Shown: piece by piece, positions 15,757 to 18,914 of the stretch | Numbering within the stretch: position 1 is the first letter of the stretch | Layout of the letters: the number at the start of each line of letters is the position of its first letter | Source: Sulfurospirillum sp. | GTDB taxonomy: Bacteria > Campylobacterota > Campylobacteria > Campylobacterales > QNZT01 | Length of the DNA stretch: 18,914 bases | Direction: 5' to 3' | Assembly (NCBI GenBank): GCA_003978455.1 | Contig: QNZT01000131.1 | Coordinates: 1-18,914 of the forward strand | Notes under the pieces: generated by a model | Seen by the model: the letters and a program-made list of their open reading frames with translations, nothing else | Database searches by the model: none | What the model was told of the DNA's origin: nothing | Translations under genes and position numbers: made by a program

Positions 15757-17565
15757 TCATCCCATCGTCGCCAGCAGTTGACCATCAGCAACCGTATCGC
15801 CCTGCGCTACCTCTATACTCTTCACTATACCATCTTTGGGAGCGGAGATATCTATCTCCATCTTCATCGCTTCCAGAACCATGATCGTATCACCCTCTTT
15901 GAGACGATCCCCGACATTTGCGACTATTTTCCATATATTGCCCGGTGTCTGGGAGTGCACTTCGATACTGCCTTTGTCGGCGGCTGCCGGCGCGGCAGGG
16001 GCGCTTTGTATACTTTGTGTCGCAGAGACAGGAGCAGCCTGGGTCACGGAAACGGAACCGTCATGTCCTTCGACGACATCTACATTGTATTTTTTACCAT
16101 TGACTACTACTGTATATTGACCTGCCATATCTTTGTTTCCTTTTTCACTTTTCATGCTGCTTATCTTCCGGACATTGACCTTTGCTTCCCCTTTCAGAAA
16201 CGCGAGCCCCTTATCACCGCAGGATGCGGCGATAAAGATATTCTCCTCCGTGGTTTCGATACCGTTTTGTTCCAGTATCTCTTCAAAGTGGTGCAACGAC
16301 TTTGCAGGATCGGCATCCGCCAGCTCCAGGGCTGTTTTGGTTGTAGGCTCCAGTTTGAGCTGTTTGCTTGCCAGCGCTACGATTTCAGGATCCGGAGCGA
16401 CAGGTGTCCTGCCAAAATATCCCAGTACCATACGTCCATATCCCGGGGCGATCTGTTTCCAGGAACCGAATACTACATTGGCATACGCCTGCTGCCAGTA
16501 AAACTGTGAAACCGGTGTCACAGATGTCCCGTAGCCGCCTTTTTCGACCACTTCGCGCATCGCTCTGATCACTTCCGGAAATTTATCGAGTGTGCCGGCA
16601 TCACGCATCATCTGGGTATTTGAAGTCAAAGCACCTCCGGGCATCGGGGAAAAGGGGATCAGAGGGGAAACCTGTATCGCTTCGGGCGGCATGAAATAGT
16701 CACGCAGCTGATCTTTCAGGATCTCTTCGTATTTGAGGATTTTCTCCAGATCCAGACCGCCCAGATCGTAGTTGCTCCCTTTGGTCGCATGCAGCAGTGT
16801 CAGGATGTCGGGCTGTGATGTACCGCCGCTGACAGGACTTGCCGCAAGATCGATACCGTCCGCGCCCGCATCCAGCGCAGCCAGATAACTGGCGACACTG
16901 ACACCGGCTGTCTCATGGGTGTGGAGTCTCAGGGGGATATCTTCGGGGAGAAGACGTTTTGCCATCTTGATCGTTTCATACACTTTATGGGGATTGGATG
17001 TACCGCTGGCATCTTTAAAACAGACACTGTCGAACCCGATACCCGAATCAAGAATCTCCCGCAGCACTTTTTCATAAAAGGTAATATCATGAGCACCGGT
17101 ACACCCCGGAGGAAGATCCATAATCGTCACAACGATTTCATGATTTAAACCATACTTTTTGATACACGCACCGCTGTATTTGAGGTTTTCGACATCATTG
17201 AGCGCATCGAAGTTACGGATCGTTGTCGTACCGTGTTTTTGAAAAAGTTTTGCATGCAGATCGATCAGTTCACTGCTGCCGGTATCGAGCATGACGGTAT
17301 TGACACCGCGTGCGAGCGTCTGAAGATTTGCTTCGGGACCGACAATCTCCCGGAACTTGTCCATCATCTCAAACGCATTTTCATTCAAGTAGAAAAAAAG
17401 GCTTTGAAATCTGGCACCGCCGCCAAACTCAAAATGGCTGATACCCGCTTCTTTCGCCGCTTCGACGGCAGGAAGAAAATCCTCCATCAGCACTCTTCCG
17501 CCAAAGACCGACTGAAAACCGTCCCTGAAGGTTGTATCCATAACATCTATAAGTTTTTTCGCCAT
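15757..17565 (-). CDS. oadA: Oxaloacetate decarboxylase alpha / pyruvate carboxylase subunit B (carboxyltransferase with biotin domain)
   Basis: 602 residues. The carboxyltransferase TIM barrel carries DTTFRDG at 10-16, the carboxylated-lysine motif CFKDASG (K184) and metal ligands HTHETAG (H215, H217). Residues 300-460 are the conserved carboxylase domain. An Ala/Pro-rich linker (about 500-535) leads to the biotinyl domain with EAMKME, the biotinylated K568. The N-terminal sequence is of the branch I know as PycB in Campylobacter jejuni (FGGGARFQ rather than the WGGATFD seen in other OadA), so the same protein can be the carboxyltransferase of pyruvate carboxylase. Adjacent oadG and oadB support the sodium-pump assignment; no biotin carboxylase (PycA) is in the window. 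ATG 17565 follows oadG by 4 bp with AAGGA inside the oadG end. Confidence 0.93.
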   Translation of the reverse strand: MAKKLIDVMDTTFRDGFQSVFGGRVLMEDFLPAVEAAKEAGISHFEFGGGARFQSLFFYLNENAFEMMDKFREIVGPEANLQTLARGVNTVMLDTGSSELIDLHAKLFQKHGTTTIRNFDALNDVENLKYSGACIKKYGLNHEIVVTIMDLPPGCTGAHDITFYEKVLREILDSGIGFDSVCFKDASGTSNPHKVYETIKMAKRLLPEDIPLRLHTHETAGVSVASYLAALDAGADGIDLAASPVSGGTSQPDILTLLHATKGSNYDLGGLDLEKILKYEEILKDQLRDYFMPPEAIQVSPLIPFSPMPGGALTSNTQMMRDAGTLDKFPEVIRAMREVVEKGGYGTSVTPVSQFYWQQAYANVVFGSWKQIAPGYGRMVLGYFGRTPVAPDPEIVALASKQLKLEPTTKTALELADADPAKSLHHFEEILEQNGIETTEENIFIAASCGDKGLAFLKGEAKVNVRKISSMKSEKGNKDMAGQYTVVVNGKKYNVDVVEGHDGSVSVTQAAPVSATQSIQSAPAAPAAADKGSIEVHSQTPGNIWKIVANVGDRLKEGDTIMVLEAMKMEIDISAPKDGIVKSIEVAQGDTVADGQLLATMG

Positions 17566-17569
17566 CTGC

Positions 17570-17812
17570 CTATCCTTTTTTATACTCTGTTATCGCTGCT
17601 GTGATCACTGCGATGATCTCTTCTTCCTCTTCACCGGAGGCAGCTGCAACGGGGGGAACAGATGTGACACCGGCAGATTTTGTAGGGAAAAATTTCGTAA
17701 GGAGTTTCGCTTGCAGTTTCAGTATATAGATCAGTAAAATAAGAAAGAGGAAAACGGTTGTCATCCCAAGAACCATATACTTCAGCCCTTCGATGGTCAT
17801 ATTTGCATCCAT
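17570..17812 (-). CDS. oadG: Oxaloacetate decarboxylase, gamma subunit
   Basis: 80-residue single-span membrane protein (helix about 10-32, VLGMTTVFLFLILLIYILKL) with an Ala/Pro linker and an acidic C-terminus (GEEEEEIIAVITAAITEYKKG), as is usual for OadG, which anchors alpha to beta. ATG 17812 has a near-perfect AAGGAGG ribosome site. First gene of oadG-oadA-oadB. Confidence 0.88.
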   Translation of the reverse strand: MDANMTIEGLKYMVLGMTTVFLFLILLIYILKLQAKLLTKFFPTKSAGVTSVPPVAAASGEEEEEIIAVITAAITEYKKG

Positions 17813-17840
17813 CTAGCCTCCTTACTTAAGCTATTTTTTA

Positions 17841-17849
17841 ATAATATCA
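17841..17849 (-). promoter_or_regulatory. Candidate extended -10 for oadG-oadA-oadB(-pckA)
   Basis: TGATATTAT on the minus strand is TG-n followed by a hexamer with one mismatch to TATAAT, about 29 nt before the oadG ATG. It fits the operon start in the 90-bp gap after the ankyrin gene. Confidence 0.4.
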
Positions 17850-17902
17850 CATGAAATATTAAATGGGGATGAGTATAAAATATGATTTAAATAGACAAAC
17901 TG

Positions 17903-18424
17903 TTACTTCCCCTGCACGCTTTCCAGATACGCTTCGAGATGTTTTTGCATAGTTTTTTTCTGAAGTTTTTTTGTATAATCTATCACATCCATATCACTGT
18001 TGTCCCGGGCGTGTATATCGGCACCCTGTTCAAGTAAAAAATCGACAATTTCCGTATAACCGTAGGAAGCTGCCTGCATCAAAGGGGTGAAACCGCTTTT
18101 TCGTGCCGTCTTGTTCACATCCAGACCTTTTTCATGAACAAGATACTTGACCAGTTCCAGACTGCCGCTGATGATCGCTTCATCCAGAAGAGAGACCCCC
18201 TGCTCATCACATCTGTATATATCGGCGCCGTTGTCGATCAAAAGTTTAATCGTCTCGAAAGAGCACTTGTGGTGCAAGGCGTAAAAGAGCAGAGACTCTT
18301 CGTTTTCGTTGAGTTCATTTTCCACGATCTGTTCCAGATCGAGTCCCTTTTTGATCGCCTGTTTGATTCTTATGTAATCATCATGGATGATCGCTTCGGT
18401 GATATCTATATCATTATGATTCAT
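17903..18424 (-). CDS. Ankyrin-repeat protein
   Basis: 173 residues, no signal peptide, probably cytosolic. Three clear ankyrin repeats (about 42-73, 74-109, 110-142), with the landmark residues LLIDNGADI, ELVKYLVHEKGLDVN and FTPLMQAASYGYTEIVDFLLEQGADI, and a basic helical cap (KKLQKKTMQKHL). Ankyrin repeats bind proteins; the partner is not shown. ATG 18424 has AGGGGA about 7 nt upstream, and a TATACT -10-like box lies about 30 nt before it. Single-gene unit between the cytochrome and the oad operon. Confidence 0.85.
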   Translation of the reverse strand: MNHNDIDITEAIIHDDYIRIKQAIKKGLDLEQIVENELNENEESLLFYALHHKCSFETIKLLIDNGADIYRCDEQGVSLLDEAIISGSLELVKYLVHEKGLDVNKTARKSGFTPLMQAASYGYTEIVDFLLEQGADIHARDNSDMDVIDYTKKLQKKTMQKHLEAYLESVQGK

Positions 18425-18528
18425 GCTATGTCCCCTGCACTATATTGTCAAAAGTATAGCATAATATATCAGAATAATGAATAAAGAAACGGGTTTGGAT
18501 AGGTATAGAAAGTGTTGGAAGGAGGCAG

Positions 18529-18553
18529 ACACTCCGGGAGTGTCCCGGAGTGT
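18529..18553 (-). terminator. Strong hairpin downstream of the cytochrome c gene
   Basis: Arms ACACTCCGGGA (18529-18539) and TCCCGGAGTGT (18543-18553) are a perfect 11-bp stem with a 3-nt loop, 18 bp past the stop. No T-run follows on the minus strand, so it may stabilise the 3' end rather than terminate. Confidence 0.5.
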
Positions 18554-18571
18554 TATGATAGAGGTTTTAAA

Positions 18572-18871
18572 TTATTTTAAACCGTGGATGTACTCAGCGA
18601 CTGCTTTGATATCAGCATCAGAGTAAGATGCAACCTGACCTTTCATCAGACCGCCCATACCGTGTACGTTTCTTGTACCGGCTTTGTAGCCTTTCAGTGC
18701 TTCCTCAACTTTTGCAGCGTCCCAGCCTGCGATCACTTCAGATTTACCGAGTGCTTTTTTCTCAGCTTTTGCACCATGGCAACCTGCACACTTCTTGTAA
18801 AGCGCCGCACCGTCTGCCGCCAAAAAACTCATCGCACCTAATGCTACCAATGTTAAAACTACTTTTTTCAT
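18572..18871 (-). CDS. Class I monohaem cytochrome c
   Basis: 99 residues: signal peptide (VVLTLVALGAMSFLAA, cleaved near residue 19), haem c site CAGCH at 28-32 and a methionine axial-ligand region GMGGLMKGQV (M72 or M76). The C-terminal helix AVAEYIHGL is typical. Periplasmic electron carrier, mature size about 80 residues; the c553 type is likely. The start has AAGGAG at ideal spacing, and TATAAT at 18902-18907 is a good -10. Its redox partners are not shown, but it could take electrons from dehydrogenases such as the SQR-like protein. Confidence 0.92.
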   Translation of the reverse strand: MKKVVLTLVALGAMSFLAADGAALYKKCAGCHGAKAEKKALGKSEVIAGWDAAKVEEALKGYKAGTRNVHGMGGLMKGQVASYSDADIKAVAEYIHGLK

Positions 18872-18901
18872 CTTGTCTCCTTAAATTTTAATTACAACAC
18901 A

Positions 18902-18907
18902 ATTATA
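18902..18907 (-). promoter_or_regulatory. Candidate -10 box for the cytochrome c gene
   Basis: TATAAT on the minus strand, about 30 nt before the ATG; any -35 would lie past the window edge. Confidence 0.45.
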
Positions 18908-18914
18908 AAAGATA

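Noticed and set aside
1..18914. CRISPR array, tRNA or rRNA genes
   Set aside because: No regularly spaced repeats or cloverleaf/rRNA sequences were found by reading both strands.

Overview
The window reads as chromosome of a Campylobacterota (former Epsilonproteobacteria) bacterium of the marine, sulfur-oxidising Sulfurimonas/Sulfurovum type. This is inferred from the protein sequences: a PycB/OadA-type carboxyltransferase with the family features I associate with Campylobacter, located beside pckA; an SQR-like flavoprotein; small periplasmic c-type cytochromes; AT-rich promoters with clear TATAAT -10 boxes but no obvious -35; and moderate GC in genes. No tRNA, rRNA, CRISPR array or intact insertion sequence was seen.

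Layout. 1-1809 (+) is the 3' part of mrdA (penicillin-binding protein 2, cell elongation). Convergent to it is a minus-strand group, 5830 to 1829: ybeY (rRNA maturation endonuclease), a CaCA-type Na+/Ca2+ antiporter, and a large exported protein with an HExxH metallopeptidase-like site and a probable outer-membrane beta-barrel C-terminus. Reading right from the ybeY promoter region are a possible 39-residue ORF and a pentaheme c-type cytochrome whose start overlaps it by GTGA.

7100-10087 is the accessory-looking part: a stand-alone DUF234/PD-(D/E)xK nuclease-like protein, an unknown single-pass membrane protein with an internal 21-residue repeat, a 388-bp AT-rich divergent intergenic region, and a protein that looks like an IS1595-family transposase that lost its catalytic triad but kept the HTH and the C-terminal signature. 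This last gene contains a perfect 24-bp palindrome and overlaps the 3' end of argH.

10056-17812 (-) returns to core metabolism: argH (arginine synthesis), an SQR/FCSD-like FAD oxidoreductase, pckA (ATP-dependent PEP carboxykinase), and oadB, oadA, oadG (Na+-translocating oxaloacetate decarboxylase). The transcription order is oadG-oadA-oadB-pckA, so one cluster handles the pyruvate/oxaloacetate/PEP node and links it to the sodium gradient. The CaCA exchanger elsewhere in the window may use the same ion gradient, but this is inference. The right end carries an ankyrin-repeat protein and a monoheme class I cytochrome c.

The most interesting items are the transposase-derived HTH protein with its palindrome, the DUF234/membrane-protein neighbourhood, the HExxH outer-membrane protein, and a 9-bp hairpin that would hide the argH ribosome binding site.
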